Part shown: positions 1-13,289 of the stretch, one piece after another | Numbering within the stretch: the stretch's first letter is position 1 | Layout of the letters: every line of letters starts with the position of its first letter | Assembly (NCBI GenBank): GCA_964017195.1 | Contig: OZ024889.1 | Location: forward strand, 60,287,858 to 60,351,857 | Length of the DNA stretch: 64,000 bases | Source: Siderastrea radians | Lineage: Eukaryota; Cnidaria; Anthozoa; Scleractinia; Rhizangiidae | Reading direction: 5' to 3' | Position numbers and translations under genes: made by a program | Notes under the pieces: model-generated | The model's input: only the letters and a program-made list of their open reading frames with translations | Databases searched by the model: none | Told to the model about the DNA's origin: nothing

Positions 1-481
1 GATTTTTCTTTTATCTTGGTTCTCATTTCTAATTTCTTACTTTTAACGCCTGTGGTCGGGGGGAAATTATGGAGGGCAGTATTACTCACTTCTTGGCACT
101 CATACATACATACTTTACATCGTAATTACTAAGTTCATAGCGATTGCGAGTTCATGCCAGCTTTCAAACTTAAGCTCCCTAGTACATTCGTCCTTGCTCT
201 CGTCGAAGAAATGTTAACTCCATTGAATTCCTTGTACTTTTCTACACAACTTTCCCCTAAAGATTTTGGCGAAGCAAAGCAAAACTGCCAAAAAAATGCT
301 CGCATTTGACTGTTGAATTATTCAACTTTGCGAAAGCAAGGGACTTCCCCGAATCGGCTTCTGTGTTTCAGTGATGTAATGTTTACGTGCCACGGCAAGT
401 TAGGCGAATTCATTCCAGCTTCAAAGCTCGCTCGCACCTTCGTTCCTACTTTCATTGGACCGCGCCGTTTTTCTCCTCCTC
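1..481. other. AT-rich non-coding sequence
   Basis: No convincing gene is seen. Short open frames here lack domains, splice signals or coding-like composition. Confidence 0.5.
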
Positions 482-1438
482 CCAGCTGTTGCAAGAACAC
501 TAAAGTAATGCTAAGATCGCACATAAATTATTTTTTGACAGCTAGATACCACCTAAAACTTGGAAAACCACTGAAAAATTGGAAAAGATCGGAAACTCCC
601 AGTAAAATCTACAAGCAAATGAAGAACAGTGTGTTTATAGCGCGTAAATTGTGAATCTGACGATATTTAAGTTTATTCGACTTGTGAAAAAGCTACCAAT
701 TTATTTTCCCTTATTTCTGAGTATGCTAAAATCCAGCATATATACAAACGATCTCACCTAGTTTCAGGCGTGTAGCCTCGACGAAATCCAACGATTTTGG
801 CTCGTCAAGCTGGCTACTTCGCGTCTTCTATTTTAAAATATGGATAAAACCCTCGTGTTCCTGTAAATTACTCAAACTTACCGCGTTGTGGTATTTATTT
901 TGCCACTTGGGAATTGCGGTTTATGGGCGAATGAAATGGTTATGCTGCTGAGTGTGTTTTTAGCGTGCAGTATGTGTTGCGATGTTTTGTTTCAACAATG
1001 ATGAATGGGAAAAGCCAGTGATTCCCAAAAGGCAAATAAATCCCGGAACGCGGTAAGTTTCAATAAATAACAAGAACCCGAACGTTTCAGAGCATTATAA
1101 CAAGGAAGACGTGAAGTAGCCAACTTGACGAGCCGAATTCATTGGATTTCGTCGAGATTATACGCTTGCAACTTGGTGAGGTTGTTTGTATATATGCTGG
1201 ATTTTATCATACTTAGAAATAAGGGGAAACAAATCAGTACTTTTTCACAAGTCGAATAAACTTGAATATCTTCAGATCCACAAGTTACGCACTGTTAACA
1301 TGCTCTTCTTCGTTTGCTTGTAGATTTTACTGGGATCTGCCGATCTTTACCGATTTTCAGCAGTGTTTTAGGTGGTATCAAGCTGTCAAAAAAGATTTGC
1401 CATCCAAGCATTACGTCAGTGGTCTTGCAACAGCTGAG
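482..1438. repeat. Long imperfect fold-back (inverted repeat)
   Basis: Two arms of roughly 430 bp face each other around a loop near 930-1010. Landmarks: CAGCTGTTGCAAGA near 484 pairs with TCTTGCAACAGCTG near 1422; AAATCCAGCATATATACAAAC-like sequence near 729 pairs with its reverse complement near 1183; AAACTTACCGCG near 878 pairs with CGCGGTAAGTTT near 1049. The arms carry many mismatches, so this is an old fold-back or MITE-type element rather than a recent duplication. Confidence 0.75.
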
Positions 1439-3732
1439 GAAATTACACAAACATAATGTTTTGAAGCCAAAATTTAATATTCAATTGTGTAGAAATTTCT
1501 ACCCAGCCGATTTTGTAGAAACTTCCTCACAGCAGACCTTGAAGTCTTACAACTTATTGAGCTTAATTAGAAAAACATCTATCTTAGTTTGTTTAATGGA
1601 AATATTCGCGTTTTTCTGAAAAGGCTGGTCTTCAAATAGCGCTTGTATCTCTTAATCGTTGAACTTGTTAGCCTAAAATAACAGTTTTGTAAAATTCGAA
1701 GATCTCTGATTCAGAAATCGGTTAACGCTTACTTGCCGAAAATTCAATTTATAAAATGGAGCCTGACTGCGCTAATAAATAGCCGCGAGCCGCCTTAAAC
1801 AGTCTACCAGCGTGTTTCAATCCATTACGTTATTAAATTAACCTTTTATTTGAAAAGAAGATTTTGGAAAACCTTTTGTAACCATCAAACCGAATTTGTT
1901 CATCATTTAGCTTTGATTTTTAAAAAATATTATTTTGGGACATTTCTGTCAGATTCTGAAAATTCGTAGAAACGGCTGCCATCTTGGATCCGCCATCTGG
2001 AAAATTCTTAATAATAATAAAATGATTTATATTGCCAAAATTTTAATCAATAAAAGATTTTCAAAACCCCTTATCGAAACCAATAAAAACCCAAAAATGT
2101 TGTACAAAAATTGTGAAAAATTACCTTTAAAATTTATAATTTTGGGGGGAAATTCAAAATTTTATAAAAACTACCTTCCAAAATAAGGTCGCCAAAAGTA
2201 ACATCCAATTTTACTGAACAATGACACATCATTGTTCCGTAAAATTGCTTGAGGTAATGTTTTTCAAGGACGTTCGCGCTAATTGTTTCTCCCATCCTTA
2301 CTGCGCACCCAATTCACGTCGCGATGTCATGCCACGTCATACATTGAGTACGCGCGCTGTTGGAGAAATGTAGAGATAAACAGCGCTTGTGGGCATCTTA
2401 TACCTATGTATGGGATGTATGGGTTTAGCTCTCTTAAATGTTCGGTGAACCCAGATTTTCTTTTGATAGATCACTTTCTTTGTCGCTTATCTACGTTTAT
2501 GAAAAATTAAAGAAAATCTGTGTCGTAGAAGTTTGACTTTTTCAACTTTTCTGCCGTTGTATCATCAAATTCCACTGTTATTTTTTGCTGCACGGTGCAC
2601 ACAAAAGCCCATCGTTTTTCGCGCGAACGTCCTGTGTGAAACGACTGTGTGCATTTTCCACCCATCCCCTCCCCCACCCCCTTCTAAATAGCCTTCAGAT
2701 GGCTTGCCCTCATTCGGTTTTCCTTTTAACAACAACAACAACAACAAAAAATAACTACAATTAAAAAATAACAGCAACAACATTTTATTTGCACTTTTAC
2801 TTTAATTTGTTCTGGTCACACCAATTATTCCTGCCTACATAAATTAAAAGCAAACAGCTAGAGAAGCGGTGACATTACCAATGTAGCTAATTATATCTGT
2901 CTTAACTTAAGTTAATTAATAGGCTTGATATGACTAAAGCCGTTATATAATATTACTTACGATACATACGGATAAAATCTCAAAAACACATTTATTTAAT
3001 AATCCTGGGAACATTCACTCATCAAATTACTGCTAATAGATCAAGGCATGCGTTTTATACCTGTAAGACACCACTGTTATTACTTATTATTTTTACTTTC
3101 TGTGCTTTATACCAAGAAAACTACTAAGAGAAGTTCATCGACATTTATTTTGTAACGATAATCAAAACGTACATAAAAACTCAATCAACAAGAAAACGAC
3201 TTGTAACTGTTATTGTATATATTGAGCAAAATTTCGCCATCTTGTTTGCAAGGTACTAATGAAACGAACACAACATGCCTCAAAAGATCAGTTTTAACTC
3301 AGAAAACGCTTTGACATCGGCAGCAGATTCTTAAATTTTTCGTTTCTTCAGAGCTATAGCAAATTTTTGTGCAAGAACCTTATTTCTTACACACTAATTT
3401 AGTGCTTTTCACATTATGCCAACTCTCTCCTTTCACAAAAGCTTGATAGTTTTGAGCTCCCGCCTAGGGAAACACATTTTGGTAATGTTTTTGAAGTTGT
3501 TTGAAAAACTCACAGCACCCGTCATGATCTTAATTCTGAAAATCATAACAAACACAAATTTTGCACCAAAGTAATCAAAAGTAAACTCGCGGGCAAAGTA
3601 AAACTATAATAACTTAAAATGTAAAAATTAAGTTGACCTGTTTACACGTCCTAATAACAATATTAATCCTAAATTTGTTCATCAATTAAAAAGCATTTTC
3701 CATTGGAGTCTCCACGTTCACAAATGATAAAA
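1439..3732. other. Non-coding, repeat-bearing sequence
   Basis: AT-rich stretch without a recognisable gene. It contains a short AAC repeat near 2730-2750 and an AT-rich block near 1930-2210 with a self-pairing ACAATGAC/ACATCATTGT-like segment. Nothing else could be supported. Confidence 0.4.
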
Positions 3733-3747
3733 ATACTACTACTACTA

Positions 3748-3841
<94 letters not shown>

Positions 3842-3930
3842 AACTGCTACTACTACTACAACAACTACTACTACTACTAATGATGATGATGATGATCATG
3901 ATGATGATGATCATGATGATAATGATAATA
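3733..3930. repeat. CTA trinucleotide microsatellite followed by ATG repeat
   Basis: About 45 near-perfect CTA units run from roughly 3735 to 3880, with a few interruptions, and pass directly into GATGAT units to about 3930. Long frames of Leu or Ser on either strand are by-products of this repeat and should not be called as genes. Confidence 0.95.
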
Positions 3931-4295
3931 ACAATAATCGACAATCAATCGATAACCATTGTAAAATTAGCTAGTCTTCCCATTATCAGTCCTAAATCAG
4001 AGAACAAAACCCAAGTAAGGAGCTCTTGTTCTCGCAATACTTTCATACGCGCACCAAATTCCTTGTATTCAGTTAAGTTTGACGCTTTACACAAACACAC
4101 GAGACTTTAATTCGTCCTTAACGGTCGCCATGTAGCTATTTCTAAGTCAGTGTCTAGATTTGAAACCAACAGTTAACCATTAGCTTTAATATTTTTATGT
4201 AGTCACCAGTGATTGTTTTCACTCTTCACTCTTCTTTATATGGCTAAGCAAAACAACAGGAGAAGTTTAAGGTTGCGGTTTACGAGTGTGTCTAG

Positions 4296-6934
4296 TTACC
4301 GAGTTGTTTTTTTATGGAACAACTGGCAGTAAATTTGCTTCACTCTTGCTGTAAAAATAAACGCCAGCACTACGTACAAACCTTGAAGAGTGGTGAAGAT
4401 GATAAACGGATATTCAAAATGGTCAGACACAAGAACCTTCAAAAACCCGAATATCCAAGTAAAGCCCATTAAGATGAAGATCTTTAAAAAAACGGCAGCT
4501 GTTTGGCGGTTTTGTTTTTGATGCGTTGCCCTTTGCGTCTGTTTGTTTGTTTTCCTAATGGCTCTTACAGTCAATGCAAAAAATACTGAATTGAATGACA
4601 AGGAAAGTGCAACTGGCAAAACAAAGAAATACAAACTTGCATGTGTGTTGTTTATCCAGCAGCCTTTGATTCCACCATATTGAAAAGCAACAGTGTTGGA
4701 CTGGTCAAGTGCAACACACACCACAATAAAGACAAGGACACAAAACCAACCAAGTGCAATCCGACGAAGTAAATGTGAGCGTTTCTCCTGCCTGTTTAGA
4801 TTTCTGCGTTGGACACGGAGTTTGGAAAACACTTTCCAAGTTTCGTAGGCGATTATCGACATCCATGTGAAAGAAACTAAGAACAGGTAATGCAACAACA
4901 CCGCAATAATTGAGCATGCTACTTTAACATCAACTTTGCCAGTTGCAAGATAGAGTAGACTCACGAACAAGTGGGCCAAACATAAATTCATTAGATAGAT
5001 TCCAGGCAAAGTGCGAAGTTCTTCAAATAGTGCATAGGTTATTAGAACTAACGCAAAGCCCAATATAGACAAAGAGAGTCCCACATAGGTAAGAACAACC
5101 AAGACAATATTATTTTCTTCTGTGCTGTGGCCAACCTTTCCTAACCGTTCTTCATATTTTGTGGAAAAATTTGTACACAACCAGATTGTGTCGTTAATGA
5201 ACTGAAAATGTTCAGGCTTAAAAAAATCGCGTGAGATGTTTCGATACAATGAACCGTTTGATAAGAAAACATACTCTTCCTTAGTTAACCTAACTAAAAC
5301 CCCAGAACAGTTCATACGCAGGTGTTTGCAGACCGATAGGATGCCGATGGGGACTAGAGATCCGTTCATCCATTCCGTTTCGTTTGTGTAGAAGTCAGCG
5401 TCTTGTAGTATTTCTCCAGTCTTCACGACTTTTACCATATTTTCTTCAAATTTATATTCATTTGGGTTGTAGGTTTCAATGAAAGCACAATGAAACTGTT
5501 TGACAGCTACTTTGAAGAAAGTAATATTTACTTCATTTAGCTGAATGGAGAAATTGTTGATTCTAGATTCTAAGGTTTCGATAGAAAGGTTTACCATCTT
5601 CGTCGCACTTATGTTGACGTTAAACACTGCAGTTGAGATGGGACCGCTTCCATTTCCAATACTTAGATCGGAAATTTGTGTTTCATTTAAGTGCAGGTTG
5701 TTGGTTATGGCTTCCTTAAAGTTTATTTCATTTACGACAGGCCGCCAATGCAAGACGTTTCTGAAAAGCATCCAGATGCTAACACTAAACATTTTTAAAC
5801 TGTGAGAAGTAATATCGGATGGTTTAATACCAGGTCGACAAACCTGAAGAAAAAAATCGTAAACATAGCCTTCGAAGCACGATTTTTGTTTGAAAGGTCT
5901 TGAAGTCTCGGTATCGTGATCTGAAAAATCTAGATCCATAACAAGTGAAAAAGGTTTTGCTGAGAATGAAGGATTTGTGTTCAAAATTCTCCTGCCTGGT
6001 CCACACGCTAAGTTCGGTTTGGAAATGCATAGAGCACAATATGGATTAAAATAGTTCTGGGAAAAAAGGGATGGAACTTTTGGATATGCCAGCCTTATAG
6101 GACCGTTGAGACATTTTTGTCGCACTGTTGGAGGCCAACTGAATAAGCATTTCTCCTTGGATGCTATTTGGTGGCAATATCTGCGAGTCACTCCTTCCGG
6201 TGGCTGCCAAAAATACTCAGCACAATAGGCAAACAAAAACTTTAGTATTTCATTTCCTTTGTATTGTTTTGGTACTGGGAGGTCACATTTGAATTGTATA
6301 TTGTAAAATGTGAGTTCCTTTAGCATTATGCCGTGACACCGCGCACAGTAATGGTTTTTATATGTATTTCCTTTCTGGTCAATAACTGGCAGGCTATCTT
6401 TGCGATTATCGTACGACAGTTTCCAAAATGTTTCACATTTTTCCTTGATGTCAGCTTCAGTCCAGTTTGCAGGACAAAATGAGATCATCCACACTCCAAG
6501 GAATTTGCTCAAATAATAATCCCTGACACATTTCCAAGGCCAATCATCTGGTGGTGGTTGTTGTGATACCCCGGACGAAGAGCAGTATTGGTCAAAGTCC
6601 GCACAGCAGTCTTGAAATAACTCACAGCTGAGGTCACAAAAACACTGCAACCTCTCCTCTGTTCCTCCCAGTACTCTGTCTTGTGTGCATCGTCCTCTGC
6701 AGGAGAGCCAGGAATCTTCACATTGCAAAGTAAAGTTCACATCCTCGTCATTAACATCTGGCAATGGAATTGTTGGCCAATATTCAGGTGTAGGTGTTGT
6801 CTCGTTTTTTGTCCCTTCCGCTGTCTCAGTAGCATCCTGTGGCTTTATGAAGCTAGAAATGGGGTTAGCTTGGCCTTCTGTCGATTTTGGTGTTGCGATG
6901 TTTCTGCGAATTCTTTTGCCCTTTTCACTGGCGC
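4296..6934 (-). CDS. Adhesion/Methuselah-like family B GPCR, large last exon
   Basis: A single exon of about 880 codons encodes most of a seven-helix receptor. Near its N-terminus (about residues 76-122 of the open frame) lies a somatomedin-B domain with its eight closely spaced cysteines. A long N-glycosylation-rich ectodomain with further Cys follows, and from about residue 612 seven hydrophobic helices of secretin-family type are seen, with the TM6-type FTWIFGFLK motif and a basic tail. No clear GPS cleavage motif (HLT/S) was found, so it resembles Methuselah-like receptors more than cleaved adhesion GPCRs. The frame is open upstream, but TTTTCTTAG at 6935-6943 is a splice acceptor. It joins in phase 1 to the secretory exon at 8141-8399. 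The ligand is unknown. It would act at the plasma membrane. Confidence 0.85.
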
Positions 6935-7509
6935 CTAAGAAAAGCATTCAAATTACAGAAAAAAAGAAAGGTTTTAACGACTGATAGCTAAAAACAAAAT
7001 GAAATTCTCTATTTTTTCAGCCTCCCCCTCTCCCTCCCCCCCCCCAAAAAAGAAGATATAGCAAATAAAATATGAGGCGGAAGAAACATTTATTATTATT
7101 TTATTTTATTTGTTTTTTTTAATTTTATTTCGTTTTACAATTAGTGGTACGGTTCAGTGTAGGATTTGATTTCAAATTCAATGTGAGGTTAGAGATTCGA
7201 CGAAGGAGGGTTTTAGAGAATTATAGCACTCCTGACCTGTTGTTTTTAGCTTTATCGGAAGATCATCATCTTTTTCATTATAGGAGATAATTCAAGGTAA
7301 TGAGAGAATTGGTTAATGGCAGCCAGGGGAGATAGCCACGTGCTGAAATATAACTGTCATTAATAAATGCATAGCAGTTTGACCTCGGTACAATATGCGA
7401 TGGGAAGTGAAGACTGGGAGATGTGAATAACAAATTAAAGAGGTTTTTGAGAAATGTTTTGCATACGCGGGCAGAAGGAAGAAATAACCTTTTTTTAAAA
7501 AAATCATTC

Positions 7510-8640
7510 ATATAATGAAAGGCAACAACCCAAGCACAATAAAACTAAATAGAAAATACAACTAAATATTAGCATAAGTTGATAGGGGACATTTCGCTCA
7601 ACATGACGTTCTCAGGTTTATCAAACGATGCTATGAGTAATTTTGAGACCGGTAAAGGCTTAATCAAAAAATATATATATATTACACTAAACCGATAGTA
7701 TATGTAAGAAGTGACCTAAGTTTACAAGAAGTTTTAAGATTTACTAGATTTCCATTAAATGATTGATGCGAAAATGTCTTTTTTGTTTGTTTGGTTTTTG
7801 GGAAAATGTCCATTTGTCAAGAACCAAATTAGGCAGTCCACAATGCCGTTGAAAGCAAGCAAAACAAAATACATTACGAGTTTAAATTGGTTCACTTTTT
7901 TTAAGCTGCACGTCTTGTAGGTATTGCTATTTTCAGTTACCCGCTCTAAATTCTGACATCTTAAAAATATCAAAAATATTAAATGGCTAAACACAACAAA
8001 CGATTTCAAAATGTCTATTGGAATTGATGAAGCGCTGATGTCTAAAAGAATTCCTAAAAAGAAGCTTGCCATTAAATACTTAAAGCCTGACCCAAAATTA
8101 ACCTAAATAAAACCGCTTCTTCTTAGAAACTTGAACATACCGTCTGAACCAACTTCTTCTAAGACATTTATGAGCGGGTTAACCCGGTGAGGCTTGGCAT
8201 TATCCAGTTGTGTCCGAAATGTGGGATATATATTCTGTAGCCCGTGTTTGAAAAGGAATTTTCCGTTGCTGAAAGTGTGAAAGCTTCGTTTGACGTCGCC
8301 GGTTTGCTTCGAACTGGAAGAACAGCAGACGGTAGGTAAAAAGCATTCTAATACCATGCAAAAGACTAGAGAGCGAGTCGATTTCATATTAATCCACATC
8401 GTTCAAGCGGCTACTTACACACTCTGATTGAAGTGAGTTGGGAGTCTGTTTCTGATGCATGCAATTTAATACCCCTTCTTGTGGCTAAGAAAGTGGGCGG
8501 CAGGGCAATTGACTGCCTTTTAATGTGTAGTCCATTAATTTTCGGTTGACTGGAGATTACCAAACCAAATGTAAAAATAGTTAGAGGAACAAATGTATTT
8601 TTTGGTGTTGTTGGAAACAGAAAAGCATAATTTTTTTTAC
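7510..8640. repeat. Segmental duplication, proximal copy
   Basis: This block (GPCR first exon and its flanks) has a diverged copy at about 11650-13290 in the same orientation. Shared landmarks include the secretory exon, the sequence around 7500-7625 (compare 11640-11760), and the sequence around 7970-8080 (compare 12050-12150 and again 12390-12480). Divergence is substantial, so the event is old. Confidence 0.6.
8141..8399 (-). CDS. Signal-peptide first exon of the GPCR
   Basis: An ATG at 8399 opens a frame whose first 25 or so residues form a hydrophobic signal peptide (SLVFCMVLECFLPTVCC). The exon ends in a good donor, G|GTATGT, at 8141/8140. It is 259 nt long, i.e. phase 1, and joins the acceptor at 6934 in frame to continue into the somatomedin-B/7TM exon, so the intron is about 1.2 kb. 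The join is inferred from splice signals and phase only. A paralogous copy of this exon lies at 12929-13206. Confidence 0.65.
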
Positions 8641-10783
8641 ACATGCATTAAAGAAAAACTAAGATCAAAGCCCACCTTTAACGAAAGAACGCAACGAAAG
8701 TAGATATAAACGTATAAATGCTACTAATTAAGTTCTTGTTTCACTAACTCTCAAAAGAAAAGGTAACGTTAAAACCTAACACCGCGTTACCAATGCGTGC
8801 ATGTGCGGAGTCCGAAATTATGTTTTGAACATGTTTTCAGCCGATTGTTGCTGCGGTGTGCAGGAGCGTGTTTTGCAAACTTGATTGGGCGGCGATGATT
8901 TGCTTATCGATCGAACAACTCGCCTTCGAAATAAGTATACATATGTAAACATATGTTCATTGTGTAAACATTTTCAACGTTTCTGCAGCGTGCAGACCCG
9001 AATTGCAGTGTGCAGATCCAAGCCAGGTTTGATTTGGTGGCCTTAATATCTGCCTTGATTTGTCAGCCATTATTTGCTCTCAGAAAAAGATAAAGGAAAT
9101 TCACAGATTGCTTACCTGATATTTCATGAAGTCAGAATTTTTATGCGGACTCATTTTGTGGGCGAATTTCTTTCGCTATTGCCTGGCCATGGGTGTCGAT
9201 TCATGACGGGAAGAATCTTTAATCAGGGAATCCTGTTTAAGAACCCGGATCAGCGTACTTTAGTAAAATCGGCTTCACCAAAAGAGAACATTTTATCCTG
9301 AGATTCATTTTTAACTCGCGAATAAAATCACGACAGCACTGTCACGAGTTTTATGAGTTTACTAGGATATGTACACCAGATGTTTGCCTTAATGGATTAT
9401 TCTCTAAAATCTGTTTGTCTGCTTATCATCTCTACAGTTCATTAATGATGTGCTCGTCACGCTTTTTACTAGAGGCGTGACTTGCCACTCGTGGCTCATT
9501 TTGAAAATGCATCAAAAACTGCTGTGGTGTTTGGAAACTAAAATTTGGTTTTCTAAACTGTAGGTATTGTCTCTTGGTATTTCCTATCTTTTTTTCCCCT
9601 GATACTGTCCATCATTTTCTTTTTCAAGGATATTGCTGTCTTAGACAATTCAAGTTAGTAAAAAGAGGTAAATTTCGATATGGATAACCCAAGTAAAAAT
9701 AAGAAAGATGCAAATTTGCAAAGGGAATAACCTCTAGCCGAACAGCATAGCAAATCAATGTTTTATTTGACTCTTGGATTATATAAATAAAACGTGCAAA
9801 ATGATTAGGTAATTTTATGCATTCGAACGAGCTGCATATAATTTATTTTTGCTTTTAGTTTGCTATTTAAAATTTGAGATCTTATACAACATATTAATTG
9901 TTTCTAATTGTTTTTCTTGTACAGTCTAATCAACAAAAAGCGAAACGAACACGGTGATATCTTAGGACGATACACTTGCATTAACGACCATGCAATCTAA
10001 CGCTCACACATCCGAGAAAATACCAAAAAAACATGTTTGTCTGTGTTTATAAGCATAATCACATAAACTAAAAGTGCAGTTTTCCAAGAATGTTTGATCA
10101 GCGGTTTGGTTACCAAGGAACCAAGCCACTGACCAAGTGGACAAAGATTCAGGGGGCCTTCCCTGCGTTAGACCTCCCCCGTAAATGCATCTCAATTTCC
10201 AAGAAAACCGCTGTTCTAACAAAAGTTTGACTCAAAAACCAGTACGAAACTGAAACAAACAAATAAAACTAACAAAAAATATAAAATGAGGACGCATAGG
10301 TCCGTACTGTGTTCGCAGAACAATAAAATGGAAGAAACAGTTCATTTCTTGATAAAGTATTTAATTTTCATACATGCATTAAACAAATATAAAGAGGCCA
10401 ACCAATGAAACTAAAAACGAAATAACGTGAATATTTATAGAACAATATGCCTTTTAAATTCAGTCAAAGTAAGGTCCTGTAATGGGATATTTGCTAAACT
10501 GAATAGCCCCCTGGTGAATTAAGGTTTCACTGTCAGTCTCTCTTCCATCCCATCCCCTACCAGTTTCCAATTCGTTATGAGCAAACTCTTTTTGCCCTCT
10601 CAATTTGAGAGTAAGCAACCGCTCAAAACTGTCAATGAGCAATGATAATGAAACTCGTCAGGAGTACGTTTTCATTCGCCGGAGTGGGCACTATAAATTT
10701 TCATACACAAACGTTTTTTTTAGGATAACAAACAGTTCTACAGTTATTTAAATGGCCACACTTTAGAATCATGATTAAGAGCC
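8641..10783. other. Intergenic, no gene recognised
   Basis: About 2.1 kb upstream of the receptor gene. Only short chance open frames are seen. It would include the receptor promoter, but no specific element can be named. Confidence 0.4.
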
Positions 10784-11266
10784 ACCTAGGAGGGTCTGAA
10801 TGGGGTGGTGGTTTTTACAGTTAACGGTTAAAATTTTGGCTTTTTTACCGCTAACGGTTATTTTCTTTCTGTTACGGTTAACAAAAAAATTAATTTGCAT
10901 TGTTTTTGAAAGTTTAAAATTAATTTCTCTTGTGGTGATACACATTTCAGGTCTTTGGACCATTCTGGGAAGAAAAAAAATTTAAAAAAAGCAGGTAACT
11001 ATTTTAAGAATTGTAATTTTGGTTTTCTTTCGGTACCAGGGCAGAATATGTAGTCGTCCTACCCGCATTAGCAGCGAGACAAGACATACAAACAATCTTA
11101 ACAAGAGATCTTGATACTTTCCAAATGACAAATCGTGGCTACAAAAGATTTTTACGGTTAACTTTTTTTACGACTAACGGTTAAAATATTTCAACTTTTA
11201 CGCCTAACGACTAAAGTTTTGGTCGTTTTACGGCTAACGGTCAACCCCATTGAGACCCTCACCTAG
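10784..11266. mobile_element. MITE-like element rich in TAACGGTTAA motifs
   Basis: The ends are inverted copies: CCTAGGAGGGTCTGAATGGG at the left and the matching CCCATTGAGACCCTCACCTAG at the right. Inside, variants of TTAACGGTTAAA recur near both ends in opposite orientation. No coding capacity is visible. It looks like a non-autonomous DNA transposon of about 480 bp. Confidence 0.6.
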
Positions 11267-12040
11267 CATAAATTCAGTTGGTATTCGTCCATAAGTGGGA
11301 ACAGCACAACATGGTGATGTGACCATAAGTTTGACTGCGATCGCGAGAATTGAAAGATTGAGAGGTTGCGCAAAGACATACAAGCGGAAAGAAATGTGCA
11401 AAATTAGAGTCTCCCCTCAAGGATAATGCGATGAAAATCAAGAAGGCGAAAAATAAAAAAATAAAAAAAAACATTAATAATGGTAGAGGTTTTTAGAGAG
11501 GTTTTGTATATCCGGGCAATAGAAGGAAATAATAATTTTTTTTTCATAAGAAAACGAAAAAAGTAGTAATAGAAGAGGTTTTGAGAGAGGTTTTGTACAT
11601 CCCCTGGAGTAGGAGGAAATAATAAGTTTTTTTTTCATAAATCCCATTCATGTAATAAAACGCATCACCCAAAGCAAAATGAGAAATAGCAAATATAATC
11701 AAAATTGGCCCCTGTTGATATCAATGTTTCGAACAATATGACAATTCTTAAGCTTATCACTGAAAACGCTCAAAGGTTTTTAAATGAAGTTCCAAAACAA
11801 AACACTAAACAGTATGAATATGCATCAAGTAATTGAGAATTACAATAGCTTTTTCTAATGATTGATGTGAAATTCTTTCTGGGAAAGTGCCCATTGTCAA
11901 ATCCCAATAAAGCTGACGTACAATGCTGTTGTCAACAAGAAAAATGATTGAATAAATAATGGCTTCACTTTTCTACAAATTGCGGTTTGGCTATAAGGGT
12001 TTCCCACCATTAATCCTTATAACGAAAAAAAGTTTAATGG

Positions 12041-12730
12041 GTTGATTCAGTCATTATGCTCGTCGCCCAGCAAAATAACAAAGGACAAGAGCGATTTTAA
12101 AATATCTATTTTCATGTGAAGCAGTAATGGCTAAATGCGTTTTGAATTAACTTTCCTGATTAAGATACCTTTCCTGCCATTTACTTTTACGTGTTTGAAC
12201 TCTAGATCTTGAAATCGTAAGGTGACCATTTTTTAGCATCAAACTTAGACGTGTTCATTGTGACACTACTGACAATCCACCCAATTATTATTTTAGTAAG
12301 GAACGGAAAACTGCCTTCCGACTGATATCTCAGTTTCACTCTAGTAAAGGTCGATTAGATTTATACACTTATATTTTAATTGATTCAGTCCTTGTTCTTG
12401 TCGCGCTGCAAAACGACAAAGGACAAGAACGATTTTGAAATATCTATTTTCATGTGAAGCAGTGATGGCTAAGGAAGTTTTGAATGAACTTCCGATTTAA
12501 AAAAAAAGTATTTCCCACCTTTCCTGCCATTTACTTTTACGTGTTTGAACTCTAGATCTTGAAATCGTACGGTGACCATTTTTTTGCATCAAACTTAGAT
12601 GAATTCATTGTGACACTGCTGATAATCCACCCAATTATTATTATAGTAAGGAACAACGCCCTTTTGTAGTTCGTTTGTAAAACTGCCTTCCAACTGATAT
12701 CTCAGTTTGAATCTAGTAAAAGTCGATTGA
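12041..12730. repeat. Tandem duplication of about 340 bp
   Basis: Two units begin near 12041 and 12379. Both contain ATATCTATTTTCATGTGAAG, TGCCATTTACTTTTACGTGT and CCACCCAATTATTATT in the same order and orientation with scattered differences. The unit is also related to sequence near 7970-8080, so it arose inside the larger segmental duplication. Confidence 0.75.
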
Positions 12731-12928
12731 ATTTATGCTCTTATATTTTAATAACGTAGGATTCAAGTTATACGTTGGAGCTGTTTGTAGTGTATGAGTT
12801 GAAAGCGAGAATGCAAAGCATGAAAAATAAAATAAAATAAAACAAAACTAAACAAAAAACGTTCAATATTGTAAAACCCTTTATAAATTGCACAATAGAA
12901 CCAGCTCATTGAAGAAACGTTAACGTAC

Positions 12929-13206
12929 CAACTGTAAAAACGTCTTTTGAAGATATCGTTGTGCGATTTAACGCGGTGAAACCTGACAGAGGCGGCGTTG
13001 GAATCATTATCCAGGTGTGTCCGATAAATGGGATAACTGCTTTGTAGCCCGTATTTGAAAGAGGATTTTCCGTTGCTGAACTTTTGAACGCTTTGTTTGA
13101 TGTCACCGGTTTGCTTGGAACTGGAAGAACAGCAGGAAATAGCTGCAAAACATTCCAATACCAAGCAAAAGACGACGGAATGGAACGCTTTTGTCGTAGT
13201 CCACAT
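12929..13206 (-). pseudogene. Orphan paralogue of the GPCR signal-peptide exon
   Basis: The ATG at 13206 opens a secretory N-terminus very like that at 8399: hydrophobic core VVFCLVLECFAAISCC, then CSSSSKQTGD and a shared KFSNGK segment. A donor-like G|GTACGT follows at 12929/12928, but the exon is 278 nt (phase 2), whereas the 8.4-kb copy is phase 1. Splicing to the only receptor exon in the window would run into a stop. No second 7TM exon lies between 7 and 13 kb. It is therefore probably a leftover of the duplication, or a first exon whose partner has been lost. Confidence 0.55.
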
Positions 13207-13289
13207 CGTACAAGTGGCTATCTACCCAGTCTGACTGATGTGAATTGACAGGATGTTTGTGATGTTCTATTACCCCCTGGCGGTTTAAG

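Noticed and set aside
3669..4110. Long Leu- or Ser-rich open frames on both strands
   Set aside because: Products of the CTA/ATG microsatellite, not genes.
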